Below, in pieces: positions 43,787 to 53,023 of a stretch of 56,895 bases of DNA. Source of the DNA: JASHSH01 sp036490215 (GTDB lineage: Bacteria > Pseudomonadota > Alphaproteobacteria > Rhodospirillales > Magnetospirillaceae); NCBI GenBank assembly GCA_036490215.1, contig DASXEH010000028.1:1-56895 (forward strand), in the 5' to 3' direction. The notes under the pieces are model-generated. The model was not told the DNA's origin and ran no database searches. It worked only from the letters and a program-made list of their open reading frames with translations. Every line of letters starts with the position of its first letter. Position 1 is the stretch's first letter. A program made the position numbers and the translations under genes.

Positions 43787-43820
43787 CATAACCGGTGCCC
43801 TCACATAACCCACTGTTATG
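43787..43820. promoter_or_regulatory. LysR-type box in front of the cyclase (second) module
   Basis: CATAAC-CCACT-GTTATG (43804-43820) is a perfect dyad of T-N11-A form. A third half-site CATAACC lies 17 bp away (43787-43793). The sites are in the 133-bp gap between the LysR stop and the first cyclase start. A single half-site CATAAC (44864-44869) lies near the LysR start. The same dyad occurs at 34565-34580. Confidence 0.65.
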
Positions 43821-43831
43821 GGGGAAAAGCG

Positions 43832-44758
43832 TCAGCGCTTGCGACGCGGATTTTCGGGGGTTTTCGGCGGGTTTCCGGCCAGGGATTGGCGCAGCATCGT
43901 CTTGAAGCTTTCCGCCGCGCGCACCGGCCGGTTGGTACGGCGATAGGTCATGCCGGCCTCGGACTCCCAGAACGTGCCCTCATGGGGAATGCTGAGTAGG
44001 CCGAACTTGTTGGCATCGCTCAGCATGCGTTCGGGGATGTGGGCCAGGAAGTCCCCTTTCTCGAGGATCTTGATGATGCCGATCGAGGTGGTTTCCACGG
44101 CGATGGTTGGCGGCTCGATGCCGTTGGCGACGAAATAGGAGCTGATGCGGCTGGTGCCGACATTGTCGTTGGCCAGCACCAGCCAGGGATAGGTGGCCAG
44201 GTCCTGTGCCGTCGCCATGCCGCGATTGGCCAGTGGGTGGCTTGCCCGGGCGATGACGGAATGCCGGATGTTGATCAGCGGCTCCATCACGATCTCGGGC
44301 TGGCTCGGGAAGGCCAGGGTGCTGCAGACGATGTCGAGGTCGCCCGCCATCAGCGCGGGAACCAGCGTGTCGATCGTGCCACTGATTAGCCGGATTTTGA
44401 CGCGCGGAAACTGGGCGCTGAACTGCGCGACCGCTGCCGGCAGGATGTCGGTGATCCAGACCGGGCCCGCACCGATCTGCAGTGTACCGGTCAAGCCCTG
44501 TTCCAGCGCTTTGATCTCGGCCAGGGCGTGCTTGTATTCCAAGTCCATCAGCTTGGCGCGCTGGGCCAGCACCTCGCCATGGCGCGTCAACACGACGCCG
44601 GTGGGCAGGCGTTCGAACAGGTCGACGCCGATCGTTTTTTCGAGCTGGCGGATGCTGCGTGTCAGGGCCGGCTGGCTGATATTGAGCGAATCCGCCGCTG
44701 CGGTGATATTACGCTTCTCGACCACGGCCAAGAAATGACGCAGTGAACGCGATTGCAT
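43832..44758 (-). CDS. LysR-family transcriptional regulator
   Basis: A 308-residue LysR protein starting MQSRSLRHFLAVVEKRNITA, with helix-turn-helix SLNISQPALTRSIRQLEKTI and VVLTRHGEVLAQRA, then the effector domain (LQIGAGPVWITDILP onward). I chose ATG 44758 because it places the helix-turn-helix at the usual position; an in-frame ATG at 44866 would add 36 unrelated residues. It is upstream of and codirectional with the cyclase-SDR-dehydrogenase genes. Its probable box lies between it and them and again at 34565. Confidence 0.93.
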   Translation of the reverse strand: MQSRSLRHFLAVVEKRNITAAADSLNISQPALTRSIRQLEKTIGVDLFERLPTGVVLTRHGEVLAQRAKLMDLEYKHALAEIKALEQGLTGTLQIGAGPVWITDILPAAVAQFSAQFPRVKIRLISGTIDTLVPALMAGDLDIVCSTLAFPSQPEIVMEPLINIRHSVIARASHPLANRGMATAQDLATYPWLVLANDNVGTSRISSYFVANGIEPPTIAVETTSIGIIKILEKGDFLAHIPERMLSDANKFGLLSIPHEGTFWESEAGMTYRRTNRPVRAAESFKTMLRQSLAGNPPKTPENPRRKR

Positions 44759-44889
44759 GAGATTTTGACTGCCCGAACTTGGCCGAAGCCCCGAATTGAC
44801 CTGTAAGGATACGGGCTTCGGCGGGCTCTGGGAAGGGACCCGGCGATAGGGCTGGTTGGGGGCCATAACGGTCCCGCTTGTCCGTAGCG

Positions 44890-45987
44890 TCAGAACCGCA
44901 GGATCGGCTTCACCGCGCGACCGCTCAGGGAATCCTCGATGGCGCGGTTGATGTCTTTGAAGGGATAGAAGGTTACCAGCTTATCGATCGGAAACCGCCC
45001 GAGCTGATAGAGTTCGATGAGCTTCGGCAGGAATTCCTCGGCATTTGTGTCGCCCAAGATGATGCCGCGTACGGTGCGACCGCCATTCATCACATGGGAT
45101 GCGACAAAGGTGATCTCGGCATCCTCAGGCGCGCCGCCAACGAAGCCGCAGGTCCCGCGTGGTGCAAGGACTTCGATCGCCTGACGCAAGATCGGCATCA
45201 GCGCGGTCGTCTCAAGGGTGAAGTCGACGCCCACGCCGGTGATCGCCTTGATCGCGTCGGGCGTCGATTCCTTGCCGGGATTAACCGTATGGGTCGCGCC
45301 CAACTCGCGAGCCAGGCTCAGCCGCTCGTCACGGAGATCGACGGCGATGATCTTGCTGGCGCCGATCAGCTTGGCGGCCATGATTGCGCTCAGCCCGACC
45401 GATCCAGTCCCGAACACGGCAACCGACTTGCCGGCGCCGACCTGCAGCGAATTGATGATCGCGCCCGCCCCTGTGATGACGCCGCAGCCGAGCGGCCCTA
45501 GCATTTCGATCGGTGCGTCATCGGCGACCTTGATCACGTTGCGGTCGTGACACACCACATGGGTGGCGAAAGAGCCCTGACCCATGAAGGTGTGCACCGT
45601 CCGTCCGTTGGACGACAGCGGCGTGGTGCCATCGGGCCGGCCGCCGGAGAAATTGTGCTCGCGGAACTCGTAGCAATAGGACGGCAGGTTGACCTGACAA
45701 CTGGGGCAGTGGCCGCAGGAATTACCGCTCAAGATCACCTTATCGCCGGGCTTCACCTTGCTGACGGCGGAACCCACCTGATCGACAATGCCCGCACCCT
45801 CATGACCAAGTACGATCGGATGCGGCACGGGCGCGATCTTGTGATCGCGGATCGCCATATCGGTATGACAGACGCCGGTGGCAACGAGGCGCACGCGGAC
45901 TTCGCTCGGGCGTGGCTCTGCCAGATCCAGCGTCTCGATGGTCAGCGGTGCGAATTTGGCGTGGGCCACAGCGGCTTCGATCTTCAC
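44890..45987 (-). CDS. Zinc-dependent alcohol dehydrogenase (aryl-alcohol/class III-like)
   Basis: A 365-residue MDR enzyme. Catalytic zinc ligands are Cys40, His62-Glu63 and the cysteine in GPLGCGVITGAGA; structural zinc cysteines are 91, 94, 97 and 105 (CGHCPSC then C). The NAD site is VFGTGSVGL. The start is GTG 45987 with GAGGAG 5 bp upstream. The family oxidises benzyl and other primary alcohols. It lies 131 bp upstream of the LysR gene, same strand, and is divergent from the cupin operon. Confidence 0.95.
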   Translation of the reverse strand: MKIEAAVAHAKFAPLTIETLDLAEPRPSEVRVRLVATGVCHTDMAIRDHKIAPVPHPIVLGHEGAGIVDQVGSAVSKVKPGDKVILSGNSCGHCPSCQVNLPSYCYEFREHNFSGGRPDGTTPLSSNGRTVHTFMGQGSFATHVVCHDRNVIKVADDAPIEMLGPLGCGVITGAGAIINSLQVGAGKSVAVFGTGSVGLSAIMAAKLIGASKIIAVDLRDERLSLARELGATHTVNPGKESTPDAIKAITGVGVDFTLETTALMPILRQAIEVLAPRGTCGFVGGAPEDAEITFVASHVMNGGRTVRGIILGDTNAEEFLPKLIELYQLGRFPIDKLVTFYPFKDINRAIEDSLSGRAVKPILRF

Positions 45988-46116
45988 GGCGCTCCTCTTC
46001 TCTTATCGTTCATCGGTCTGGCGTTGACTTTTAGGGTAGAGCAATAGAATGATCCCGTATTCCGATGCGACTATATCGCAATACAATACATAATCGCTGG
46101 GGAGCGTCGCCGCGCG

Positions 46117-46644
46117 ATGGAGCAGACCAACAATCCCACGTTCCGCAGGCTCGTTACGGGTATCGGGCCCGATGGTAAGTCGTATCTGGCGGACGATTCG
46201 CGCATCGCTGCAGGCACGCTCGGCAATTTTAATTTCTGGATGATGCGTCGAGGCGACTCGCAAGGCGGCATAGAAACCAAGCCGCAAGCCATTCCTTTTT
46301 ATCCTAAGGACGGCGCGGTGATCTTCCGGATTTTTCGTCTGCCACCCAGCGATCCGAATCTTCCGGCGGCGACCTGGAATGTGATCGCCTCTGAATTCTT
46401 CGCGAGCGTGGGCGATCCGTCCAGTCGCGCCGATACGAGTCGCCATCCGCTGATGCATACCACGCCGACCGTGGATTACATCATGCTGCTGGATGGCCGG
46501 GTCAGCTTGCTGCTCGACACCGGCGATCCGATTCCGATGCAGCAGTACGATGTGGTGGTGCAGCGTGCGACCAACCACACGTGGGTCAACACCGGGTCTA
46601 GTCCGGCCACGCTGATGGCGGTGATGATCGGACAGAAGCCGTGA
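46117..46644 (+). CDS. Cupin-domain protein
   Basis: A 175-residue protein whose C-terminal half is a cupin barrel (HTTPTVDYIMLLDGRVSLLL, then QQYDVVVQRATNHTWVN). The N-terminal part (ADDSRIAAGTLGNFNFWMMR) is of a kind seen in cupins next to aromatic-degradation genes. It is the first gene of a cupin-hydrolase-transporter operon; its stop overlaps the next start as GTGA. Function unknown. The 129-bp divergent region 45988-46116 is AT-rich and contains TGCGA-CTATA-TCGCA, a possible operator. Confidence 0.82.
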   Translation: MEQTNNPTFRRLVTGIGPDGKSYLADDSRIAAGTLGNFNFWMMRRGDSQGGIETKPQAIPFYPKDGAVIFRIFRLPPSDPNLPAATWNVIASEFFASVGDPSSRADTSRHPLMHTTPTVDYIMLLDGRVSLLLDTGDPIPMQQYDVVVQRATNHTWVNTGSSPATLMAVMIGQKP

Positions 46645-48434
46645 GCGAGACGTTCACCTCCGGCAGTTTTCCACCCAGCGACTACGACCGCCCCGCGCAA
46701 TACGATGCGATCCACTGCGACAAGGATGTCGCGGTGCCGATGCGCGATGGCGTCAAACTGGTGATCGACGTCTATCGTCCGGATGCGCCAGGCAAGTTTC
46801 CGGTCCTGTTCGCCTTCGGCGGCCATAGCAAGGAACTGCAGGGGTCTGACTACCCGATCGTCTTTCCGCCGCAGCCGGCCTGGTCGTCGCTCTGGCTCGG
46901 TCACATGGAAGCCGGCGACACGCGTTATTTCGTCACGCGCGGCTACATCCATGTGATCGGCGCGCCGCGCGGGATGCACAAATCGGAAGACGGCGGCTCA
47001 CGCGAGTGGGACAGCCACGATCTGCTCGCCTGGATCGCGCAGCAGCCTTGGTGCGACGGCAATATCGGCATGGTCGGCATCGGCGCTTTCGCTGCCGAAC
47101 AGTACAATCTGGCCAAGCAAGCGCCGGCGCTGCTCAAGGCGATCTATCCCTATGACGGCCGCGGCGCCTATGGACCGATGGGCGGCTTCCGCGAGGAATA
47201 TCCCGGCGGTGTCGTCCATCTCTTCCGCTATGTCCAAGACCATTTCTCCGGTGTGCACCAGAACAAAGCTGGGCCTGGCGCGCTTTCACCCGACCGCGAA
47301 AAGCTGTGGCAAGTGGCCATGGAGAATCCTGATTATCGGATGTATCCCCAGGTGATGAATGTGTTGGCGCAGAAGGGCCAGCATATGCCGCGCTACTTCG
47401 ACGTATTGATCGATCCTTACGACAGGGAAGAGACGGTGCGCGCGGGCGAAGCGGGGGCCGGAAAGATTGCCGTGCCCACGGCGATGGGCGCAGGATGGTA
47501 TGGCTACACCTACAAGTCGCATCCCAGTGGTGCCGAGAATTACTTTCGTATGGTCAAGGCGCCGAAACGCCTGACCTTCACCGGTCCCTCCCATCTCGAT
47601 CGGCCGCTGCGTGCGTTTCGCGGCGATATGCTGCGCTGGTACGATCACTGGCTGCGCGGCAACGACACGGGGATGCTGAACGAGCCGTCCGTCACCTATT
47701 GGGCGATGGGCGAGAATGCTTGGCGGACGGCATCGGATTGGCCATTGCCCGAAACGCAATGGACCAAGCTCTATCTCAATAGCTGGGAACGACTAACCGC
47801 CGATCCGTTCAAATCTTCGAGCGTCGACGATTTCATCCCGCCCGATGCGTTTGTGCAGATGCCGCCGACCCAAACAAACAAGGTCGAACGGTTGCGCTTT
47901 CTGACCGATCCGCTGCCCCATGACACGTTGATTGCGGGTCCGAGCGTGCTCAATCTCTTCGCTTCGATCGATCAAGACGACACCAATTGGATCGTGACAC
48001 TGAAGGATGTCGGCCCCGATCCTTCAGTGCGCACGGCGCGTGAGGGCGAGCGCGAGATTCGCGATGATCTGTTCGAGCGCGAGTTGACGCGCGGCTGGCT
48101 GAAAGCCTCGCATCGCGCGCTCGATCCGCAACGCTCGACGCCGTGGAAGCCCTGGCATCCACTGACACGTGAGGCACAAAAGCCTGTGGTGCCAGGTGAG
48201 GTGACGGCCTATTCGATCGAGATTCTGGCAACCGCCAATCTGTTCCGTGCCGGGCATCGCATCTGCATCGAGATTGCCAGTGCCGATATGCCGTCAGGCG
48301 TCAGCGGCGCAACCAATATCGAATACATTCCGTATCACATCAGCAGCAGCAGGACGATACTGCACAAGATCTGCCACGATGCGAAGCATCCTTCGCATCT
48401 CGTTCTGCCCGTCATCCCGCTCGCGCCAGCGTGA
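46641..48434 (+). CDS. CocE/NonD-family (X-Pro dipeptidyl-peptidase-like) hydrolase lacking the nucleophile serine
   Basis: A 597-residue protein: alpha/beta-hydrolase domain (about 25-350) and C-terminal jelly-roll (about 365-590). Alignment to the family nucleophile elbow GxSYxG is clear (NIGMVGIGAFAAEQ), but Ser is Gly148 and the following Tyr and Gly are both Ala. The histidine region GPSHLDRP is present. The start is GTG 46641. It looks full length and otherwise undecayed, so it may have lost hydrolase chemistry rather than function. Its stop overlaps the MFS gene (GTGA). Confidence 0.87.
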   Translation: MSETFTSGSFPPSDYDRPAQYDAIHCDKDVAVPMRDGVKLVIDVYRPDAPGKFPVLFAFGGHSKELQGSDYPIVFPPQPAWSSLWLGHMEAGDTRYFVTRGYIHVIGAPRGMHKSEDGGSREWDSHDLLAWIAQQPWCDGNIGMVGIGAFAAEQYNLAKQAPALLKAIYPYDGRGAYGPMGGFREEYPGGVVHLFRYVQDHFSGVHQNKAGPGALSPDREKLWQVAMENPDYRMYPQVMNVLAQKGQHMPRYFDVLIDPYDREETVRAGEAGAGKIAVPTAMGAGWYGYTYKSHPSGAENYFRMVKAPKRLTFTGPSHLDRPLRAFRGDMLRWYDHWLRGNDTGMLNEPSVTYWAMGENAWRTASDWPLPETQWTKLYLNSWERLTADPFKSSSVDDFIPPDAFVQMPPTQTNKVERLRFLTDPLPHDTLIAGPSVLNLFASIDQDDTNWIVTLKDVGPDPSVRTAREGEREIRDDLFERELTRGWLKASHRALDPQRSTPWKPWHPLTREAQKPVVPGEVTAYSIEILATANLFRAGHRICIEIASADMPSGVSGATNIEYIPYHISSSRTILHKICHDAKHPSHLVLPVIPLAPA

Positions 48435-49792
48435 CAGACCAGGACGACGGACTGTATGGCGCCCAGCGCATCTGGGCGATCATTTCGGTTCTGCTCGGCC
48501 TTGGTATGGCCATTCTCGATGGCGCGATCGCCAATGTGGCGCTGCCGACGATCGCTCGTGATCTGAATGCCAACCCGGCCAATTCGGTGTGGGTGGTCAA
48601 CGCCTATCAGGTCGCTACGGCCGTTACGCTGTTGCCGCTCGCCGCGCTGGGCGAAATCCTGGGCTTTCGTAAAATCTGGGCATCGGGATTGGCGCTCTTC
48701 ACCCTGGCATCGCTGGCCTGCGGACTCAGTTCTTCGTTCGAGACGCTGGTTGCGGCACGCGTGGCCCAAGGAATCGGGGCCAGCGGCATGATGGCCGTCA
48801 TGCCAGCATTGGTCCGTCATATCTACCCACGATCCTTATTGGGGCGGGGCCTTGGCATCAATGCGCTGGTGGTCGCCGTCTCTTCGGTGATCGGTCCGAC
48901 CGTTGCCGCCGCGATCCTGGCTGTCGCGTCCTGGCAATGGCTCTTCGCGATCAACGTGCCGCTGGGCATCGCCGCACTGGCCGTCGGCACGCGCTCTCTG
49001 CCAAAGGTTGGCGGCCACGGCGGCCGTTTCGACATCGTGAGCGCTGTCCTGAACGCGATCGCGTTCGGGTTGTTGATCGCCGCTGTGGACACGCTGGGCG
49101 AACGCGGCAAGCTGCCCTGGGCGGCCGCGGAATTTGTCGCAGCGGCAGTTATTGGTTTGGTGCTGGTGCGGCGCGAACTTGCGGTGAAAGTCCCGTTGGT
49201 TCCGGTCGACCTGTTGCGGCGGCCCGCGTTTGCATTGGCGGCCGCAACCTCTGTTTGCTCTTACGCGGCGCAGATGCTCGGTCAGCTCTCCCTGCCGTTC
49301 TATTTTCAGAACGATTTGGGCCGGACCGCCACAGAGACCGGTCTTTTGTTGACGCCCTGGCCGATTGCGACCGGCGCCATCGCGCTTGTCGCCGGGCGCG
49401 TGTCCGACCGATTCTCGCCAGGCCGGCTATGCATGATCGGCCTTGGCTTGCTCGCGGTGGGTCTCGCGCTGATCGCCACCATGCCTCAAGAGACCAATGT
49501 ATTCGGAATTGGCTTTCGCATCGCGATCTGCGGTTTTGGCTTCGGTCTGTTTCAGACGCCGAACAATAAGGCGATGATGACGGCCGCACCGAAGGAGCGC
49601 AGCGGCGGCGCCGGCGGAATGGTCGGCACAGCTCGTCTGCTCGGACAGACGACAGGTGCCGCTTTGGTAGCGCTGGCTTTCGGCGTTGCGCCCGCGCACG
49701 GAACGATTACGGCGTTGATCATCGGCGCATTGATTGCCCTTCTCGGCAGCATTGTCAGCGCGTTACGGCTGACGTCGTTCGGGACCAAATAG
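48431..49792 (+). CDS. MFS transporter, DHA2 (EmrB/QacA) type
   Basis: A 453-residue polytopic membrane protein, probably 14 helices. DHA2 marks are LDGAIANVALPTIARDL, WVVNAYQVATAVTLLPLAAL, GRVAQGIGAS-like ARVAQGIGASGMMAVMPALV, and GPTVAAAIL. Such proteins export drugs or small molecules by proton antiport. The start is GTG 48431, coupled to the CocE-like gene. It may export or import the compound handled by the cupin and CocE-like proteins. Confidence 0.92.
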   Translation: MTDQDDGLYGAQRIWAIISVLLGLGMAILDGAIANVALPTIARDLNANPANSVWVVNAYQVATAVTLLPLAALGEILGFRKIWASGLALFTLASLACGLSSSFETLVAARVAQGIGASGMMAVMPALVRHIYPRSLLGRGLGINALVVAVSSVIGPTVAAAILAVASWQWLFAINVPLGIAALAVGTRSLPKVGGHGGRFDIVSAVLNAIAFGLLIAAVDTLGERGKLPWAAAEFVAAAVIGLVLVRRELAVKVPLVPVDLLRRPAFALAAATSVCSYAAQMLGQLSLPFYFQNDLGRTATETGLLLTPWPIATGAIALVAGRVSDRFSPGRLCMIGLGLLAVGLALIATMPQETNVFGIGFRIAICGFGFGLFQTPNNKAMMTAAPKERSGGAGGMVGTARLLGQTTGAALVALAFGVAPAHGTITALIIGALIALLGSIVSALRLTSFGTK

Positions 49793-49882
49793 GCCCACTC
49801 AAATCTCGCGCGCTGGCTTTTGCGATTGAGCGAAAGGCTGAGACTCAACTCGCTTGCGTCCGCGAAAAAGACATATCAATAT

Positions 49883-49893
49883 AACATTATGTT
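49883..49893. promoter_or_regulatory. Small dyad AACAT-T-ATGTT in front of the GntR/UTRA gene
   Basis: A perfect 11-bp inverted repeat lies in AT-rich DNA 20 bp before the regulator start. The position suits an autoregulatory operator. Such short AT-rich dyads can arise by chance. Confidence 0.4.
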
Positions 49894-49912
49894 CAAGCGC
49901 TGAGACAGGGCA

Positions 49913-50776
49913 ATGCCACGAACAAAGCGCGTTTCAGGACGAGGGAAAGTGGCGGGCGCCGTGGATCCACGGCAGCCGATGCCGCTTTATCATCAGATCT
50001 ATCTCATCCTGCGCGATCAGATCGCCGGCGGCGGTTACACCCACGACGACTATTTGCCCACCGAACAGGAACTGACGCGTCAATACGGCGTATCCCGCAT
50101 CACCGCAAAGCGTGCGCTGGATGAATTGGCTGCCGATGGTTTGGCGGTGCGGCTACGGGGACGGGGGACCCAAGTGCGCGCCGAAAGCCCGGTGCCCGCC
50201 GTGCGCGCACCCATCGAAGGGCTGCTGGAAAACATTTTGACGATGGGCTTGAAGACGGAAGTCGAACTCATCGAATTCGACTATGTTCCGGCCCCCACCG
50301 ATGTCGCCGTGGCGCTGCAATGCGCGGTTAGTGCGACCGTTCAGCGCGCAGTCCGCGTGCGGCGCCTGAATGGCGAGCCGTTTTCCTATCTCGTCACCTA
50401 TGTGCCGCAAACGATCGGTCAATCCTATTCGCGACGCGATCTCGAAACGCGGCCGTTGCTCCTTTTGTTGGAGCGGTCGGGGGCGTCGATCACCCACGCC
50501 GAACAGGTGATCACAGCTACGCTGGCCGATAGCCAGATGGCACAGCTTCTCAACATTCCGGTCGGCGCATCGGTGCTGAAGATCGTGCGGACGGTCTACG
50601 ATCAAAATGATCGGCCGGTCGAATTCATCACCGGCACATACCGGCCCGATCGCTATCAGTACAAGATGACTCTGACCCGCGGTGCAGGCCGCTCAGGGTC
50701 TGGAAAGCTTTGGCTCGATGAAGGTGTGGCGTCGCGACGAGGTAAGCCGCGCGGCCGCGGTGCGTCCAAACATTAG
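49913..50776 (+). CDS. GntR-family regulator, HutC/UTRA subfamily
   Basis: A 287-residue regulator. The winged helix is at about residues 20-92 (MPLYHQIYLILRDQIAGG, LPTEQELTRQYGVSRITAKR) and the UTRA ligand domain is at about 105-250 (RRLNGEPFSYLVTYVP, VLKIVRTVYDQNDRPVEFIT, YRPDRYQYKM). The C-terminal 35 residues are basic. It is 69 bp upstream of Liv system 4 in the same direction and is its probable regulator. Confidence 0.93.
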   Translation: MPRTKRVSGRGKVAGAVDPRQPMPLYHQIYLILRDQIAGGGYTHDDYLPTEQELTRQYGVSRITAKRALDELAADGLAVRLRGRGTQVRAESPVPAVRAPIEGLLENILTMGLKTEVELIEFDYVPAPTDVAVALQCAVSATVQRAVRVRRLNGEPFSYLVTYVPQTIGQSYSRRDLETRPLLLLLERSGASITHAEQVITATLADSQMAQLLNIPVGASVLKIVRTVYDQNDRPVEFITGTYRPDRYQYKMTLTRGAGRSGSGKLWLDEGVASRRGKPRGRGASKH

Positions 50777-50845
50777 GTGCGTTTGAACTATGAGAGATGA
50801 GCGGCGTGGGCCGTCTCTATCCAATACCGAGGAGGGCAAACAGCG

Positions 50846-52078
50846 ATGACCCATAAGATATCCCAGAGCCGCCGCCGTTTTCTGGCCACGACAGCCGCTA
50901 CCGGCGCGGTCGCAGCCAGCGGGTTTGGTTTTCCGCATATCGCCAAGGCCGCCGCGCCGGTCAAGATCGGGGTGCTTCATCCGGTGACAGGTGCCGTGTC
51001 TTACTCCGGGACCCAGTCGCGCGCCGGCGCTTTGATGGCGATCGACGACATCAACGCGGCCGGAGGCATCAAGTCGTTGGGTGGTGCCAAGATCGAGGCT
51101 TCGCTTGCCGATGCGCAGTCGAAGGCCGATGTGGGCAGCGCCGAAGTTGAGAAATTGAACGAAGCCGGTGTGACGGCCATTGTCGGCGGCTATGCCAGCT
51201 TCATCTGCTTGGCGACAACGCAGGCAGCCGCGAAGCACGATCTTCCTTACATCGTCGACGTCGGTGTCGCCGATCAGATCATGGAGCGCGGCCTCACGAA
51301 CACGTTCCGCTTCTCCCCGGGTTTCGGTGCTTGCGTTCAGCAGGCGATTACCGGGCTGGGTGCGATCAATCAGGGCTCGGGTCAGATTGCCAAGACGGCG
51401 GTGATCGTCCACGAGGACTCGCTGTTCGGCACCGGTACGGCCAACCTTCTGTCGAAGGCGCTGCCGAATATCGGCATCACGGTGCTGGAAGTGATGAAGC
51501 ATCCGACGCCGACACTTGATTTCAACAACATCGCGTTGCGCATCAAGCAGCACAATCCGGATCTGATCATTCCGGCGAACTACTATAACGAATATGTGCT
51601 GCTGGCGCGCACGCTGCAGCAGCAGAAGGTCTCTTCCAAGGGCATTTACTCAGTGCTCGGCGGCGCCGCGTCGCAGTACAAGTTTGTCAAAGAGTTCCCG
51701 GAAGCCGCCGCCTATGTAATGGACTGCAACCATTGGTTCGATCCGAAAAATCAGGCGGCGCTCGATCTCAAGAAGAAGATCGAGGCGAAGGGCCTCTTCT
51801 ATACCTATGAGGTGTGGTTGAACTACGAGGCCATCATGTATCTGGCCGACGCGCTGGAACGTGCCGCTTCCGTAGACCGCGCCAAGGTGACGGAGGCTCT
51901 CGCCAGCAGCACCTGGAGCCACCACTTCATGCCTTACGGTCCGACCAAGTTCGTAAAAGGGCAGAATCAGGGGGCGCAGGCGGTCAATCTGCAGGTGCAG
52001 GACAACGACATCAAGGTGATCCTGCCCTCGCAATTCGCCAACGCCAAACCCGTATTCCCGATGCCGGCACGCGGATAG
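50846..52078 (+). CDS. ABC transporter substrate-binding protein, Tat-exported (system 4)
   Basis: A 410-residue Peripla_BP_6 protein. A twin-arginine signal SRRRFLATTAATG (residues 8-20), with cleavage near residue 35-36, precedes KIGVLHPVTGAVSYSGTQSR. GGAGGG precedes ATG 50846. It heads the SBP-livHMGF operon that continues into the aconitase-family pair. The ligand may be a hydroxy- or tricarboxylic-type acid that the hydratase pair acts on; this is inference. Confidence 0.93.
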   Translation: MTHKISQSRRRFLATTAATGAVAASGFGFPHIAKAAAPVKIGVLHPVTGAVSYSGTQSRAGALMAIDDINAAGGIKSLGGAKIEASLADAQSKADVGSAEVEKLNEAGVTAIVGGYASFICLATTQAAAKHDLPYIVDVGVADQIMERGLTNTFRFSPGFGACVQQAITGLGAINQGSGQIAKTAVIVHEDSLFGTGTANLLSKALPNIGITVLEVMKHPTPTLDFNNIALRIKQHNPDLIIPANYYNEYVLLARTLQQQKVSSKGIYSVLGGAASQYKFVKEFPEAAAYVMDCNHWFDPKNQAALDLKKKIEAKGLFYTYEVWLNYEAIMYLADALERAASVDRAKVTEALASSTWSHHFMPYGPTKFVKGQNQGAQAVNLQVQDNDIKVILPSQFANAKPVFPMPARG

Positions 52079-52089
52079 TTGAAAAGGAA

Positions 52090-52114
52090 GCGCGGGTCCA
52101 AGTAGGGCCCGCGC
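52090..52114 (+). other. Intercistronic stem-loop after the binding-protein gene (system 4)
   Basis: GCGCGGGTCC pairs with GGGCCCGCGC over 10 bp, including one G-U pair, with the loop AAGTA. It starts 12 bp after the binding-protein stop and ends 19 bp before livH, with no T-run. It occupies the same place as the hairpins at 9752 and 28905 but differs in sequence. Confidence 0.72.
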
Positions 52115-52132
52115 GCTCCGACGGGTGAGACG

Positions 52133-53023
52133 ATGTTCGATCTGACGATCCTGGCGCCTGCGGTTCTGAACGGCTTGATGGTCGGTGCGGTCTACGCGCT
52201 GGTCGCGCTGGGGTTAACGCTGATCTATGGCGTCCTCCACATCATCAACTTCGCGCATGGCGCTTTGTTGATGGTGGCGCTCTATGGCGTCTACTTCCTC
52301 TATAGCCTCGGCGGGGTCGACCCCTATCTGGCTCTGCCGGTCATGGTGCCGGTGATGTTCGCCATAGGGTATGGGCTTCAGCGCGGTGTCATCGGCCGAA
52401 GCCTATCCAACAAGAAGAAGAGCCGGAACAATGACGCCAATGTGATGTTGGTAACGCTGGGCCTGTCGATCGTTATCGAGAATCTTGCGTTGTATTTTTG
52501 GCACGCCGATACGCGCACGATTGATACGCCTTACGCCCTCGCTGTCGTCGATATCGGCATCGCCATTCTTCCGGTGCCGAAGCTGATCGCCTTTGCCGGT
52601 GCTGTGGTTGTGGCGGCGATTCTCTGGCTGCTGATGGCCCGCACGGATTTGGGGCGGGCGATCCGCGCCGTTTCCAAGGAGTCGCGCGGTGCGCAATTGA
52701 TGGGGATCGATGTCGAGCACATCTATGCGATGAGCTTCGGCGTCGGTACCGCTTGTCTCGGCGCCGCGGGCTGCCTGTTGCTGCCGAGCATCTATGTCGA
52801 GCCGGGAGTTGGGCATATCTTCGTGCTGGTCGCCTTTACCGTCGTTGTGCTCGGGGGCATGGGCAGTATCGTCGGCGCTCTGGTGGGCGGGCTGATCATC
52901 GGTGTCACCGAGTCGCTCTGCGGTCTCTATCTGGGTGAGAGCCTGGGACAGATCGGCATCTTCATCATTTTCATCGCCGCTCTGATGTTCAAACCCACCG
53001 GCATCTTCGGACAACGTGCATGA
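52133..53023 (+). CDS. livH: LivH-type ABC transporter permease (system 4)
   Basis: A 296-residue permease with NGLMVGAVYALVALGLTLIY, HIINFAHGALLMVALY, TLGLSIVIENLALYF and GGMGSIVGALVGGLIIGVTE. A hydrophilic KKKSRNND insert lies near residue 99. ATG 52133 follows GGTGAGACG. The stop overlaps livM as ATGA. Confidence 0.95.
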   Translation: MFDLTILAPAVLNGLMVGAVYALVALGLTLIYGVLHIINFAHGALLMVALYGVYFLYSLGGVDPYLALPVMVPVMFAIGYGLQRGVIGRSLSNKKKSRNNDANVMLVTLGLSIVIENLALYFWHADTRTIDTPYALAVVDIGIAILPVPKLIAFAGAVVVAAILWLLMARTDLGRAIRAVSKESRGAQLMGIDVEHIYAMSFGVGTACLGAAGCLLLPSIYVEPGVGHIFVLVAFTVVVLGGMGSIVGALVGGLIIGVTESLCGLYLGESLGQIGIFIIFIAALMFKPTGIFGQRA

